A DNA stretch of 64,000 nt, taken from Pelagicoccus sp. SDUM812005 (GTDB lineage Bacteria; Verrucomicrobiota; Verrucomicrobiia; Opitutales; Opitutaceae). The notes beneath the pieces were generated by a model. The model was given only the letters and a program-made list of their open reading frames with translations. It ran no database searches and was not told the origin of the DNA. The stretch lies in the NCBI RefSeq assembly GCF_031127875.1, contig NZ_JARXIA010000006.1, positions 62,001 to 126,000 on the forward strand, in the 5' to 3' direction. The position numbers were made by a program, and so were the translations under genes. This document shows, in pieces, positions 43,183-51,358 of the stretch (position 1 is its first letter; every line of letters starts with the position of its first letter).

Positions 43183-44277
43183 TCAGTCACAGTGTTCGAG
43201 CAAGTGACTCAAAATTTTTATTGAAGCGTTTCCCGTGCCGTATTCGTCTATGGTTTTCTTGTGTTTGGATGGACCTGTTGCTTTTAAACTTTCAAGAATA
43301 CGATTCTTGCTTGCTCCTGCGAGTTGATTCCAGCCAGCGGTCACGGTTTCAATCCATTCCGTTTCGTCTCTTAGTGTTATGCATTCTGTTTTGTGGAAGT
43401 ATGCTTCTTTTTGCATGCCGCCCGAATCGGTTAGGACGGCTATGGCGTTCTTAATCAGAATCTGTGTGTCGAGGTAAGATGTCGGAGGGATTATTAGGAC
43501 ATCCTTATTGAATTTGAGTTGGTGTTTCGTGAGTGCAATATCTGTTCTCGGATGGATAGGAAGCACAATTGTGTGGTTGCTAGAAAGTTCGTTTATAGCG
43601 GATACAATTTCCGCCAGCCTTGAATTGTTGTCGGTGTTTTCTGCTCTGTGGATGGTTGCGAAGATGAAGCTAGAAGCAGATAGGTTGAGGCTGCGGAGGG
43701 TCTTGCTTTGACTCTCTGCCTGTTTGGTGAAAGCGAGCGTGGCGTCGTACATTACATCACCGACAGGATGAACGCCCTTTGTGATTCCTTCCTTATGCAA
43801 GTTTGTTACCGATGCAGTTGTAGGACAGAAAAGCAGTGTCGAAACGTGATCGGTGAGAACCCGGTTTATTTCTTCGGGCATTTGTCTGTTGAATGAGCGT
43901 AGGCCAGCTTCTACATGGGCGACTGGAATGTGAAGCTTTGCGGCGGCAAGCGCCCCTGCGAGGGTCGAATTGGTATCGCCGTACACTAAAAGCATGTCCG
44001 GCGAGGAGTCTATAAGATGTTCTTCAATTGCTTTTAACATCTCGCCTGTCATCTGCCCGTGTGTGCCGCCCCCCAGTTTAAGGTTCTTTGTTGGCTTGGG
44101 GATTTTTAGTTCCTCGAAGAATATGGAACTCATTCTCTCGTCGTAGTGCTGTCCTGTGTGTATAATGTTTTCAATTATTTTATTATCGTTGTTGGCGTTG
44201 TGATCAACGATGGCTTTACTGACGGCGGCAGCCTTGATAAACTGTGGTCGAGCTCCGACGATTGTAGTAAGTCTCAT
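43183..44277 (-). CDS. wbpI: UDP-N-acetylglucosamine 2-epimerase family, WbpI-like
   Basis: The 364-residue non-hydrolysing epimerase has MRLTTIVGARPQFIKAAAVS, HTGQHYDERMSSIFFEELKI, VYGDTNSTLAGALAAAKLHI, HVEAGLRSFNRQMPEEINRV and DSGGMQKEAYFHKTECITLR, all family motifs. WecB acts on UDP-GlcNAc. In the wbp pathway WbpI epimerises UDP-GlcNAc(3NAc)A to UDP-ManNAc(3NAc)A, and the neighbouring wbpE, D, B and A homologues make that the likely substrate. It follows wbpE by 25 bases. Confidence 0.9.
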   Translation of the reverse strand: MRLTTIVGARPQFIKAAAVSKAIVDHNANNDNKIIENIIHTGQHYDERMSSIFFEELKIPKPTKNLKLGGGTHGQMTGEMLKAIEEHLIDSSPDMLLVYGDTNSTLAGALAAAKLHIPVAHVEAGLRSFNRQMPEEINRVLTDHVSTLLFCPTTASVTNLHKEGITKGVHPVGDVMYDATLAFTKQAESQSKTLRSLNLSASSFIFATIHRAENTDNNSRLAEIVSAINELSSNHTIVLPIHPRTDIALTKHQLKFNKDVLIIPPTSYLDTQILIKNAIAVLTDSGGMQKEAYFHKTECITLRDETEWIETVTAGWNQLAGASKNRILESLKATGPSKHKKTIDEYGTGNASIKILSHLLEHCD

Positions 44278-44302
44278 GGTATCTGTCGAGTTTCGAGTAA
44301 AT

Positions 44303-45403
44303 TTAGATTGTAGTGGCTAATGTGGTTTTTATGGAGTCAATATCGTTTCTTTTCAGATACGGGCTCATGGGGAGGCTCAGGCCTTGCGATGCTACTTTTT
44401 CGGTGATTGGGAAGTCGCCCTTTTTGTGGTTAAGGTAGGCGAAGACGGGTTGCAGGTGAAGAGGTGTGGCGTAGTAGCTGACGGAGGGGATGCCTTGGTC
44501 TTTCAGCTGTTGGTTGAGGGTGTCGGGTTTTGGGGTGAGAATGGTGTACTGGGCGTAGACGGAGGTGTTTTCCGGGCCGACGCGCGGAGCTTGGACTTTG
44601 GTGGTGCCTGCGAAGACTTGGTCGTAACTTTGGGCCACGGACTGGCGGAGTTTTGTTTCTTCGTCGAAGATATCCAGTTTGCAGAGGAGGATGGCGGCTT
44701 GGATGGTATCGAGACGTCCGTTTAGGCCGAGCAATGGATGGTGGTGTTTTTGGGCTTGGCCGTGGACGCGGATCTGGCGCATGCGTTGGGCGAGGTCGTC
44801 GTTGTCTGTGAAGAGGGCCCCGCCGTCTCCGTAGCACCCTAGAGGCTTGGAGGGGAAGAAGGAGGTGCTGCCGATAGTGGAGAGTCCGCAGGAGCGCTTG
44901 CCGTGGTGGGTGGCGCCGAAGCTTTGGGCGGCGTCTTCGATGACGGCGAGGTTCCCGTGTTTGGCGGCGATTTGGTTGATCGCGGTCATGTTTGCGGTTT
45001 GGCCAAAGATGCCGACGGGTATGATGGCTTTGGTTTTGGGGGTGATGGCGGCTTCGAGTTTTGCGGGGTCCATGTTCCAGGTGTCTTCTTCGATGTCGAC
45101 GAAGACGGGGGTGGCGCCGATCAGGGCGATCATTTCGGCGGTTGAGATCCAGGTGTAGGGGACGGTGATGACCTCATCACCCGCACCGATGCCGAGGGCC
45201 ATCATGGCGATGAGGAGGGAGTCGGTCCCGCTGGCAACGCCGATGCAGTGCTTAACGCCGACGTAGTTGGCTAGACGTTCTTCGAGTTCTTGGACCTCGG
45301 GGCCCATGATGTATTTGCCGTGTTCGAGGACGCGTGCGATGGCGACGTCGATTTGCGGTTTGATGCGGTCTTGCTGCGCTTTGAGATCGATGAAAGGGAC
45401 CAT
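44303..45403 (-). CDS. wbpE: UDP-3-keto-GlcNAcA aminotransferase, WbpE-like (DegT family)
   Basis: The 366-residue PLP enzyme has VPFIDLKAQQDRIKPQIDVA, GVASGTDSLLIAMMALGIGA, VIEDAAQSFGATHHGKRSCG and the PLP Lys in STSFFPSKPLGCYGDGGALF at about 185. These motifs, with the start VPFIDLKAQ, are those of WbpE. It should install the 3-amino group using glutamate. Neighbours on both sides are the other wbp-type genes. From here upstream (towards 48.3 kb) base composition returns to the GC-rich level of the core genome, unlike the genes below 44 kb. Confidence 0.92.
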   Translation of the reverse strand: MVPFIDLKAQQDRIKPQIDVAIARVLEHGKYIMGPEVQELEERLANYVGVKHCIGVASGTDSLLIAMMALGIGAGDEVITVPYTWISTAEMIALIGATPVFVDIEEDTWNMDPAKLEAAITPKTKAIIPVGIFGQTANMTAINQIAAKHGNLAVIEDAAQSFGATHHGKRSCGLSTIGSTSFFPSKPLGCYGDGGALFTDNDDLAQRMRQIRVHGQAQKHHHPLLGLNGRLDTIQAAILLCKLDIFDEETKLRQSVAQSYDQVFAGTTKVQAPRVGPENTSVYAQYTILTPKPDTLNQQLKDQGIPSVSYYATPLHLQPVFAYLNHKKGDFPITEKVASQGLSLPMSPYLKRNDIDSIKTTLATTI

Positions 45404-45418
45404 TGTAAATCTGGGAGA

Positions 45419-46078
45419 CTAGGAGTTGGTTTGCTGTTTAAATTCGTCGTAGCTGCGTTCGCCTTTGCTGAGGGAGTCTGGTAGTGGCTGGTCTTCGGTT
45501 AAGTCGAGGCAGGTGAGGGCGCCGTCTTTTTCTTGGTAGCGGTAGCCGCTTTCCGGGCAGGTCATGATGCCCGCAGCGTCCGGATTCTTGAGGATGTGTC
45601 CGTGGCGGCTCATCCAGCCCGCTTTCTTGCCGGGAACGCCGACAATGAGGGCGTAGTCGGGCACGTCCTTCGCGACGACGGCGCCGGCGGCGATGAAGCA
45701 GTAGCGGCCGAGGGTGATGCCGCAGACGATGGTGGCGTTTGCTCCGATGGTGGAGCCGCGGCGGATGAGCGTTTTTTCGTAGAGGTTGCGGCGGATTACT
45801 TGGGACCGCGGGTTGGTGACGTTGGTCAGCACGCAGGATGGGCCTAGGAAGACATCGTCTTCGATGACGGTGCCAGTGTAGATGGCGACGTTGTTTTGCA
45901 CTTTGACGTTGTCGCCGACAACGACCTCGTCGGAGACCATGGTATTTTGTCCGAAGCTGCAGTTTTGGCCGATGCGGGCTTTGGAGAATACGTGGGCGAA
46001 GTGCCAGATCTTTGAGTTGTCTCCGATCTGGGCGCCTTGGTCGACGATGGCAGTGGGGTGGGCGTAGAAGGAACTCAT
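45419..46078 (-). CDS. wbpD: UDP-3-amino sugar N-acetyltransferase, WbpD-like
   Basis: The 219-residue left-handed beta-helix protein has repeated hexapeptides (TAIVDQGAQIGDNSKIWHFA, IGQNCSFGQNTMVSDEVVVG), a GPSCVLTNVTNPRSQVIRRN loop, and AAGAVVAKDVPDYALIVGVP. The tail MTCPESGYRYQ is also found in WbpD-type enzymes. It acetylates the 3-amino group made by the WbpE-like enzyme. The start overlaps the oxidoreductase gene stop by 4 bases (ATGA), giving tight coupling. Confidence 0.92.
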   Translation of the reverse strand: MSSFYAHPTAIVDQGAQIGDNSKIWHFAHVFSKARIGQNCSFGQNTMVSDEVVVGDNVKVQNNVAIYTGTVIEDDVFLGPSCVLTNVTNPRSQVIRRNLYEKTLIRRGSTIGANATIVCGITLGRYCFIAAGAVVAKDVPDYALIVGVPGKKAGWMSRHGHILKNPDAAGIMTCPESGYRYQEKDGALTCLDLTEDQPLPDSLSKGERSYDEFKQQTNS

Positions 46079-47019
46079 AGCATCATGAGGCGTTCGAGTG
46101 TAGTGACGACGTCGATACCGTTTTGCCCATCGGAGATGGGCGTGGTGCGGCTAGCGACGCAGTCGAGGAAGTGCTGGAGCTCGAGCTTGAGGGGTGGCTC
46201 GGTGCCTTCGAAGACGACTTTGCTGCCTTGGTCGCAGTTGTTGAGATCGGCGTCTATGGTCTTGTTGTGATAGGTGACACGGCTGTTGATTTCGTCGAAT
46301 AAGAGCATACCCTTTTCGCCTACAATGGTCAGTTGGCGACGGTTTTCCGGCCAAATCCAGGAGTTGTGCAGGTGGGCTTTGACGCCGTCGACGAATTGCA
46401 TGTGCACATAGACGTCGTCCTCGACTGTTTTCTGCAGTCCGCAATGGCCGGAGGCAAAGATGTGCTTTGGCTGTTCGCCAACTAGATAGAGTAGGACGGC
46501 GATGTCGTGGACCCCGAGGCTCCAGGTGACGTTCTCTACATAGCGGGCGCGGCCCAGTTTTTTGCGTTCTTGGTGGAGGTGGTAGAGCTTGCCCAGCTTG
46601 CCTTCCGAGATGAACTTTTTTATGAACTGGATAGCAGGTTGGTAGAGTAGGAGGTGGCCGACCATCAGGATGCGGTTGTTTCGCTCTGCAAGGGCTTGCA
46701 GAGCGATGGCCTCCTTGGAGGCGAGGGTCATTGGCTTTTCAACGAAGACGTCCTTGCCGTTTTCGAGAAAGTAGCTGGCGACTTCGTGGTGGGTTGGGGC
46801 TGGTGTAGCGATGGCCACTGCATCGATCTGGTCGAGTGGGACCTGGTGGTAGTCGTCGTAGATGGGGATCTTCGGGAGCTGCTCTTTGAACTTGGCTTGA
46901 AGGTCTGGATGGGACTCGGCAATGCAAACGAGGGCTCTCAGTTGCTCGAAGTTGTTAACGAGATTTTTGCCCCAGTTTCCTGCTCCGATTACAGCTACGT
47001 TGGATGAATTCTCAGACAT
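46075..47019 (-). CDS. wbpB: NAD-dependent sugar 3-dehydrogenase, WbpB-like (Gfo/Idh/MocA family)
   Basis: The 314-residue oxidoreductase has the Rossmann start VAVIGAGNWGKNLVNNFEQL, IDAVAIATPAPTHHEVASYF, and DVFVEKPMTLASKEA with the EKP motif (catalytic Lys). The His region WSLGVHDIAVLLYLVGEQPK follows. WbpB oxidises the 3-hydroxyl of UDP-GlcNAcA and works as a coupled pair with WbpE. Adjacent genes fit that pathway exactly. Length and motifs are complete. Confidence 0.92.
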   Translation of the reverse strand: MSENSSNVAVIGAGNWGKNLVNNFEQLRALVCIAESHPDLQAKFKEQLPKIPIYDDYHQVPLDQIDAVAIATPAPTHHEVASYFLENGKDVFVEKPMTLASKEAIALQALAERNNRILMVGHLLLYQPAIQFIKKFISEGKLGKLYHLHQERKKLGRARYVENVTWSLGVHDIAVLLYLVGEQPKHIFASGHCGLQKTVEDDVYVHMQFVDGVKAHLHNSWIWPENRRQLTIVGEKGMLLFDEINSRVTYHNKTIDADLNNCDQGSKVVFEGTEPPLKLELQHFLDCVASRTTPISDGQNGIDVVTTLERLMML

Positions 47020-47031
47020 GAATAGGTAGCG

Positions 47032-48309
47032 TTACGCTTTGTAATATTTTGAAGGCGTATTGGTGATGCAATTACGAGTGTCGATCAGGGGGCATTTGAA
47101 CTTCGAGAAGTTAAAACTTTTGTACTCATCGTGATGGGTGGCAAGGAGGATGCAGTCGTAATCGTCCGTGATTTCCACTGATTTGCGTCCGGCCAAGTCT
47201 GGGTGTTCGCGGGAAGGTTGTATTTCTGGGACGTGGGGATCGTTGAAGGAAACTTCGGCGCCACGCGTTTCAAGTTTTTCTAGCAGGACGTAACTGGGGG
47301 ATTCACGGGCGTCGTCGACGTTTGGCTTGTAGGCGATGCCGAGTAGGAGGATGCGAGAGCCATTGATGGATTTCTTTTCCGCGTTTAGTGCGTCAGAGAC
47401 TTTGGATACAACGTAGTCGGGCATGGCGGTGTTGATCTCGCCAGCCAGCTCTATGAAACGAGTGTGCTGGTCAACTTCGCGTGCTTTCCAAGTCAGGTAG
47501 AAGGGATCGATGGGAATGCAGTGCCCGCCGAGGCCGGGGCCGGGGTAGAAAGGCATGTAGCCGAAGGGTTTTGTGGCGGCGGCGTTTATGACTTCCCAGA
47601 CGTCGATGCCCATCTTGTCGTAGACGACTTTGAGCTCGTTGACCAACGCGATGTTGACGGAGCGAAAGATGTTTTCGGTGAGTTTGGTGGCTTCGGCGAT
47701 GCGGCAGGAAGGGACGGGATGGACGGCGTCGAGAGCCTTGCTGTAGAGAGCGACGCATTTGTCGAGACAGACTTGAGTGTAGCCGCCCATTACCTTGGGG
47801 ATGGTCTTGACGCTGTGGTCAGTGCGGCCTGGGTCTTCGCGTTCTGGAGAGAAGGCGAGGTGAAAGTCTTTACCGGCTGTAAGACCAGAGCCTTCTTCGA
47901 GGATGGGGCGGAGTTCGTCTTCGGTGGTTCCGGGGTAGGTGGTGCTCTCGAGCACGACGAGTTTGTTGGGGGTTCCTTTGTTGAGGTAGGGGGCGATGGA
48001 GCGGCCGGTGGCAAGTACGTAGGAGAGATCCGGCTCTCGGTATTTGTTTAGCGGGGTGGGGACGCAGATGATGATGGCTTCCACTTCCTCGATGCGACTA
48101 AAATCAGTGCTGGCTTCGAATAAGCCTTGGTCCACGATTGGAGCGATATCGTCGGAACTGATGTGCTTTATATAGCTCTTTCCGCTGTTGAGCTTGTCGA
48201 CTTGCGTTTTGTTGACGTCGAGTCCGATTACTTTGACGTCAGATTGGCAAAATCGAATTGAGAGAGGGAGGCCGACATAGCCGAGTCCTACGATTGCTAT
48301 ATTTTTCAT
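47032..48309 (-). CDS. wbpA: UDP-N-acetylglucosamine 6-dehydrogenase, WbpA-like
   Basis: The 425-residue enzyme has the NAD-binding start MKNIAIVGLGYVGLPLSIRF, the VPTPLNKYREPDLSYV loop, ESTTYPGTTEDELRPILEEG, and the catalytic Cys in PFYPGPGLGGHCIPIDPFYL at about 263. The C-terminal UDP-binding domain has LLGIAYKPNVDDARESPSYV. It oxidises UDP-GlcNAc to UDP-GlcNAcA, opening the ManNAc3NAcA pathway. It is the first enzyme gene of the operon, 23 bases after the GbsR/MarR-type regulator gene. Confidence 0.93.
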   Translation of the reverse strand: MKNIAIVGLGYVGLPLSIRFCQSDVKVIGLDVNKTQVDKLNSGKSYIKHISSDDIAPIVDQGLFEASTDFSRIEEVEAIIICVPTPLNKYREPDLSYVLATGRSIAPYLNKGTPNKLVVLESTTYPGTTEDELRPILEEGSGLTAGKDFHLAFSPEREDPGRTDHSVKTIPKVMGGYTQVCLDKCVALYSKALDAVHPVPSCRIAEATKLTENIFRSVNIALVNELKVVYDKMGIDVWEVINAAATKPFGYMPFYPGPGLGGHCIPIDPFYLTWKAREVDQHTRFIELAGEINTAMPDYVVSKVSDALNAEKKSINGSRILLLGIAYKPNVDDARESPSYVLLEKLETRGAEVSFNDPHVPEIQPSREHPDLAGRKSVEITDDYDCILLATHHDEYKSFNFSKFKCPLIDTRNCITNTPSKYYKA

Positions 48310-48332
48310 GCAGAAGTGCGTGGATTGTGAAA

Positions 48333-48836
48333 TTAGATTACGGTTGGTTTGCTTTTGTCGCCTAGGAATTTTGAGACGAAGGGCAGGACGAGGTCGGCCT
48401 TTTTGCTCCAGGTGCGGATGGTGGCAAGTTGGTCTTGGTATTCGCCTAGTTCTGTTTTTCGGGTCTGGTTTTGGATGGCTTTTAGCTGTTCAGCGCCGGA
48501 TGCGAGCTGGGGTTTAATGCGCTCTTTTATCAAACCGTCAGCGATGCGGCGGAGGCTGGTTTCGGCTTTGAAGTGGTCGCGGCGGTCGCCGGGGATGTAA
48601 GTGGGGTTTAGGGCGTTGATGCTGCGCAGGAAGCGGATGCCTTGGCTAGCGGAGCCTTTGCTGATTTGCAGTTGCTCGATGACGTCGTCGAGAGCGAGAG
48701 GCGCATCGGTCGCGAAAAAGAGGCCGTAGATTTCGCCGATGGATTTGGGGATACCGAAGGCTTGGGCGGCGTTCACGAAGTAGGCGATGATGGCGTCGCG
48801 CGTTTCGCTGGATGGGGCTTCACTGTAATTCGCCAT
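48333..48836 (-). CDS. GbsR/MarR-family transcriptional regulator leading the polysaccharide operon
   Basis: The roughly 167-residue protein begins MANYSEAPSSETRDAIIAYF and has a winged-helix domain with the GbsR-type signature IPKSIGEIYGLFFATDAPLA, then LDDVIEQLQISKGSASQGIR (recognition helix). A helical dimerisation tail follows. The ATG at 48836 starts the family sequence; upstream in-frame codons do not resemble it. It is probably the first gene of the 18-gene run and may autoregulate it. Effector unknown. Confidence 0.87.
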   Translation of the reverse strand: MANYSEAPSSETRDAIIAYFVNAAQAFGIPKSIGEIYGLFFATDAPLALDDVIEQLQISKGSASQGIRFLRSINALNPTYIPGDRRDHFKAETSLRRIADGLIKERIKPQLASGAEQLKAIQNQTRKTELGEYQDQLATIRTWSKKADLVLPFVSKFLGDKSKPTVI

Positions 48837-49050
48837 TGAAGATTTAAAAATTAATAATGGTTGGTCGCGTTGCTCCTGTGTCGGCGTCGCCTCGGTAGAA
48901 GATCGAGAAGGTCGCGTGATGGGAAATGCGGGAAGTACTGAAGGTTGGTTCAGGGAGTTCAAGAAAAAATGAACACGGCCGCGGATGCGGCCGATCGGTT
49001 ATCGGTGATCCGGTAATCTAGGATCGGGATTGGCAAAGTGTGTGGACGTG

Positions 49051-49090
49051 CATTAACCGCTGAGTACGCTAGGGGCACGGAGTTTTGGTG
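49051..49090 (+). repeat. AACCGC-type dispersed repeat
   Basis: ATTAACCGCTGAGTACGCTAG then GGGCACGGAGTTTTGG. Immediately abuts double-hairpin copy 4. Confidence 0.7.
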
Positions 49091-49140
49091 GTTAGGTTGG
49101 CCAGCGGCCAAATAGGTGTCGCTGGGCGACGTGAGGTTTG
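49091..49140 (+). repeat. Double-hairpin repeat, copy 4
   Basis: GTTAGG, stem 1 TTGGCC-agc-GGCCAA, ATAGGT, stem 2 GTCGC-tgg-GCGAC, GTGAGGTTTG. Confidence 0.85.
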
Positions 49141-49231
49141 TTTTTTGTCACCAAGATGCGCGAAGAGTCGGGTTGTATCTGGCCTTCGCTACAACGAAGG
49201 CGGTCGCGTAATGTGTGGTTGTTTCGGGGAG

Positions 49232-49280
49232 GAATTGTCAGGTCGGCTTCGCCGAGCAGGTGCCTACGGCACGTAGGGTG
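49232..49280 (+). repeat. Double-hairpin repeat, copy 5 (most divergent)
   Basis: ATTGTCAGG, stem 1 TCGGC-ttc-GCCGA, GCAGG, stem 2 TGCC-tac-GGCA, CGTAGGGTG. Both stems differ in sequence from the other copies yet still pair, which is strong evidence that the folded form matters. Confidence 0.8.
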
Positions 49281-49341
49281 GGGGGAGTTTGGGTTCTGCG
49301 ACGGAGGATGTTTGGGTGGAAATTGGGTGGCCCATGGGGAG

Positions 49342-49737
49342 TCAAATCCAGGGCCAGAGGCGTAGGCCGGGGATTTTTCGGAAATGCTGGTCGAAGGTGA
49401 CCAAAGTGGAGCCCGATTCGATGCAGGCACTGGCGATCCAGATGTCGTTTATGGGAATTGGGCTACCGGCGCGTTTGAGCTGGTCTTGGGTTTCGCCGTA
49501 TATCTGTGCGGTCTCCAGGGTTGGGAGCCAGAAATCGACAGTGGGTTTGTTCAAGAAGGCTTTGAGCTGACTTAGGTTTTCTTGGAGTTTGCTGCCGCCT
49601 CGAAAACCGTAGTGGAGTTCGCCGATCACGAACAGGGGCAGGTACACGGTGGTTGCGCTGGCAAGGGTGTCGAGGACCTTTTCGTCGCCCTTCATGAAGG
49701 CGCTGTAGGCATTGGTGTCTAAGGTGATCTTTGCCAT
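49342..49737 (-). CDS. vapC: VapC-type PIN-domain toxin
   Basis: The 131-residue PIN RNase has first Asp in ITLDTNAYSAFMKGDE, Glu in FVIGELHYGFRGGSKLQENL, later Asp residues in PIPINDIWIASACIESGSTL and the VTFDQHFRKIPGLRLW end. All are VapC hallmarks. VapC toxins cut tRNA or rRNA. The antitoxin gene ends on the base before its ATG. This module marks the outer edge of the polysaccharide operon region, next to double-hairpin repeats. Confidence 0.92.
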   Translation of the reverse strand: MAKITLDTNAYSAFMKGDEKVLDTLASATTVYLPLFVIGELHYGFRGGSKLQENLSQLKAFLNKPTVDFWLPTLETAQIYGETQDQLKRAGSPIPINDIWIASACIESGSTLVTFDQHFRKIPGLRLWPWI

Positions 49738-49998
49738 CTACCGCTCCCAGTCGCTGGAATTGACAGTCTGAACTTTGCTCGTGCGCTCGTCGAAGGCTGA
49801 TGCGTCCTCTTGGGACCAGCTGCCGAAGAGGTCGGTGAAGTCGGATCTGTGGTCTTCTATTGCCTTTCTGTCCAAGCCCAAGCTGGTGCGTAGGATGGAT
49901 TTCACTGTTCGGTTGAGCGAGGTTCCGTCTCTGCGGGCTCGCTTTTCGAGTTGCTCGGCCAGATCAGCATCTAGTTTGTGAATTGTGATTGATTTCAT
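49738..49998 (-). CDS. vapB: Ribbon-helix-helix antitoxin of the VapC module (FitA-like)
   Basis: The 86-residue protein has MKSITIHKLDADLAEQLEKR then ARRDGTSLNRTVKSILRTSL, the FitA/Arc ribbon-helix-helix fold. An acidic C-terminal toxin-binding tail follows (SDFTDLFGSWSQEDASAFDE). The stop is immediately followed by the vapC start. Upstream is a 7-bp inverted repeat (49998-50027) that begins at the start codon and is a good operator candidate. Confidence 0.9.
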   Translation of the reverse strand: MKSITIHKLDADLAEQLEKRARRDGTSLNRTVKSILRTSLGLDRKAIEDHRSDFTDLFGSWSQEDASAFDERTSKVQTVNSSDWER

Positions 49999-50027
49999 GG
50001 TTCATGAATGGATGAAGGAGTGAACCA
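49998..50027. promoter_or_regulatory. Inverted repeat at the vapB start, candidate operator
   Basis: Perfect 7-bp arms TGGTTCA (49998-50004) and TGAACCA (50021-50027) separated by 16 bases, covering the region just before the vapB ATG. Antitoxins of this kind bind such repeats to repress their own operon. Confidence 0.65.
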
Positions 50028-50356
50028 CGTCAATGTTTCTGCATAGTCTGGCTTTCTGGAGGACAGCGGGGTGGCGCTTACGGGGAGTGTCAGGTTGGCC
50101 TGCGGCCAATTAGGTGTCGCTGGGCGACGAGAAGTTTTCTAGCCACGGATTTCACAGAGGACAGGGAAGGATGAGGGGGCATGCGAATCGGTTTTGGTAT
50201 GGGTCGTCGCCTGAGGGTTGATTCTGCAGGGCGGACGGAGTGGCATCCGCCGCTCCAAGAAAGTGGAGAGGGGTTTTACCTTCGATTTGGGATTTTATAT
50301 TTTCAATAGCGAGTGGTGCGAATGCCTTTGGAGTTGCCTTGGTGGGGCTTTGTTAG
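50028..50356. other. Intergenic region before the epimerase gene
   Basis: Contains double-hairpin repeat copy 6 (50087-50138) and otherwise no recognisable gene. The promoter of the plus-strand epimerase gene should lie between about 50230 and 50350, but none stands out. Confidence 0.45.
50087..50138 (+). repeat. Double-hairpin repeat, copy 6
   Basis: GTGTCAGG, stem 1 TTGGCC-tgc-GGCCAA, TTAGGT, stem 2 GTCGC-tgg-GCGAC, GAGAAGTTTT. Confidence 0.85.
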
Positions 50357-51358
50357 ATGGGTCGTGCGGTGCGTGTTTTGATTACAGGGATTGCTGGTTT
50401 CATTGGCTCGAACTTGGCCTTGCGCTTGCAGGCGGCGGGCTGGGATGTGTCGGGAGTGGACGCGTTTACGGACTACTATGCGGTGCCTTTGAAGCGGGAT
50501 ACAGTGGGGCGGCTGAAGGCTGGCGGGATCGAGGTGCTGGAGGCGGATCTGGGGGGAGGGATTTGGGAGGAGGATCTGGTTGGCGCGGCGGCCTCAGCGA
50601 TGCCGCCCTACCTTGAAAACGTGGATGCGGTGGTGCACCTGGCTGCCCAGCCGGGGATTTCGGCGAAGACGCCTTGGGAGGACTACAATCGGAATAATGT
50701 GGTGGCGACGCATCGCTTGCTGGAGGCGGCGAGAGTGGCGGGAGTGAAGCGTTTTGTGAATGTGTCCTCGTCCTCCGTCTATGGCCTGCGGGCGATGGAT
50801 TCGGAGGTGGGTGAGCCGAAACCGGCTTCGTGGTATGGGGAAACGAAGTTGGCGGCGGAGTTGGAGGTGATGGGAGCCCATCGCTTGAATGGGTTTCCTG
50901 CTTGTTCGCTGCGCTTGTTTTCGGTGTACGGGGAACGGGAGCGGCCGGATAAGCTGTTTCCGCGGCTGATTCGAGCGATCGCGAAGGACGAGGAGTTTCC
51001 GTTGTTCGAGGGTAGCTGGGAACATCAACGGTCCTTCACTTATGTGGGCGACATTTGCGAGGCGATCTCTTGCGTTTTGGGAAACTGGGAGAAGGTCGAG
51101 GGAGAGATTTTCAACGTGGGTACGGATCAGTGCTTTACCACAGGGGAAGCGATCGAGACGGTGCAGGAGATCATGGGGAAGAAGGCTCGGATCGAGGTCT
51201 TGCCTCCGCGTCCGGGAGATCAGGCGGCCACGCATGCGAATATTGAGAAGGTCCGCAATACTTTGGGGTGGGAGCCGCGGACGTCGTTGCGGGAAGGCTT
51301 GGAGCGGATGGTGAAATGGTACCGGGCCGAGGTTGAGGGGAAGCTTGATTGGCGGTAG
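50357..51358 (+). CDS. NAD-dependent UDP-sugar 4-epimerase (UDP-glucuronate 4-epimerase-like SDR)
   Basis: The 333-residue extended SDR has VLITGIAGFIGSNLALRLQA (NAD-binding), VVHLAAQPGISAKTPWEDYN, the catalytic Ser region NVSSSSVYG with YGETKLAAE (YxxxK), and a typical substrate loop SLRLFSVYGERERPDKLFPR. The FDAFTDYY-like segment (GVDAFTDYYAVPLKR) is shared with UDP-glucuronate 4-epimerases, which make UDP-GalA. It is single on the plus strand, facing the convergent fucose genes. It probably feeds the polysaccharide. It is GC-rich, like the core genome. Confidence 0.85.
   Translation: MGRAVRVLITGIAGFIGSNLALRLQAAGWDVSGVDAFTDYYAVPLKRDTVGRLKAGGIEVLEADLGGGIWEEDLVGAAASAMPPYLENVDAVVHLAAQPGISAKTPWEDYNRNNVVATHRLLEAARVAGVKRFVNVSSSSVYGLRAMDSEVGEPKPASWYGETKLAAELEVMGAHRLNGFPACSLRLFSVYGERERPDKLFPRLIRAIAKDEEFPLFEGSWEHQRSFTYVGDICEAISCVLGNWEKVEGEIFNVGTDQCFTTGEAIETVQEIMGKKARIEVLPPRPGDQAATHANIEKVRNTLGWEPRTSLREGLERMVKWYRAEVEGKLDWR

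Larger units (their letters stand above)
48837..49341. other. Repeat-rich intergenic region upstream of the polysaccharide operon
   Basis: No gene. It must contain the operon promoter near 48840-48960. Further right are an AACCGC-type repeat (49051-49090) directly joined to a double-hairpin repeat (49091-49140), and a second double-hairpin repeat (49232-49280) before the VapC stop. Confidence 0.55.

Noticed and set aside
49138-49365. Short plus-strand frame over 49.1-49.4 kb
   Set aside because: It runs through repeat DNA and the end of vapC on the other strand, with no family similarity.
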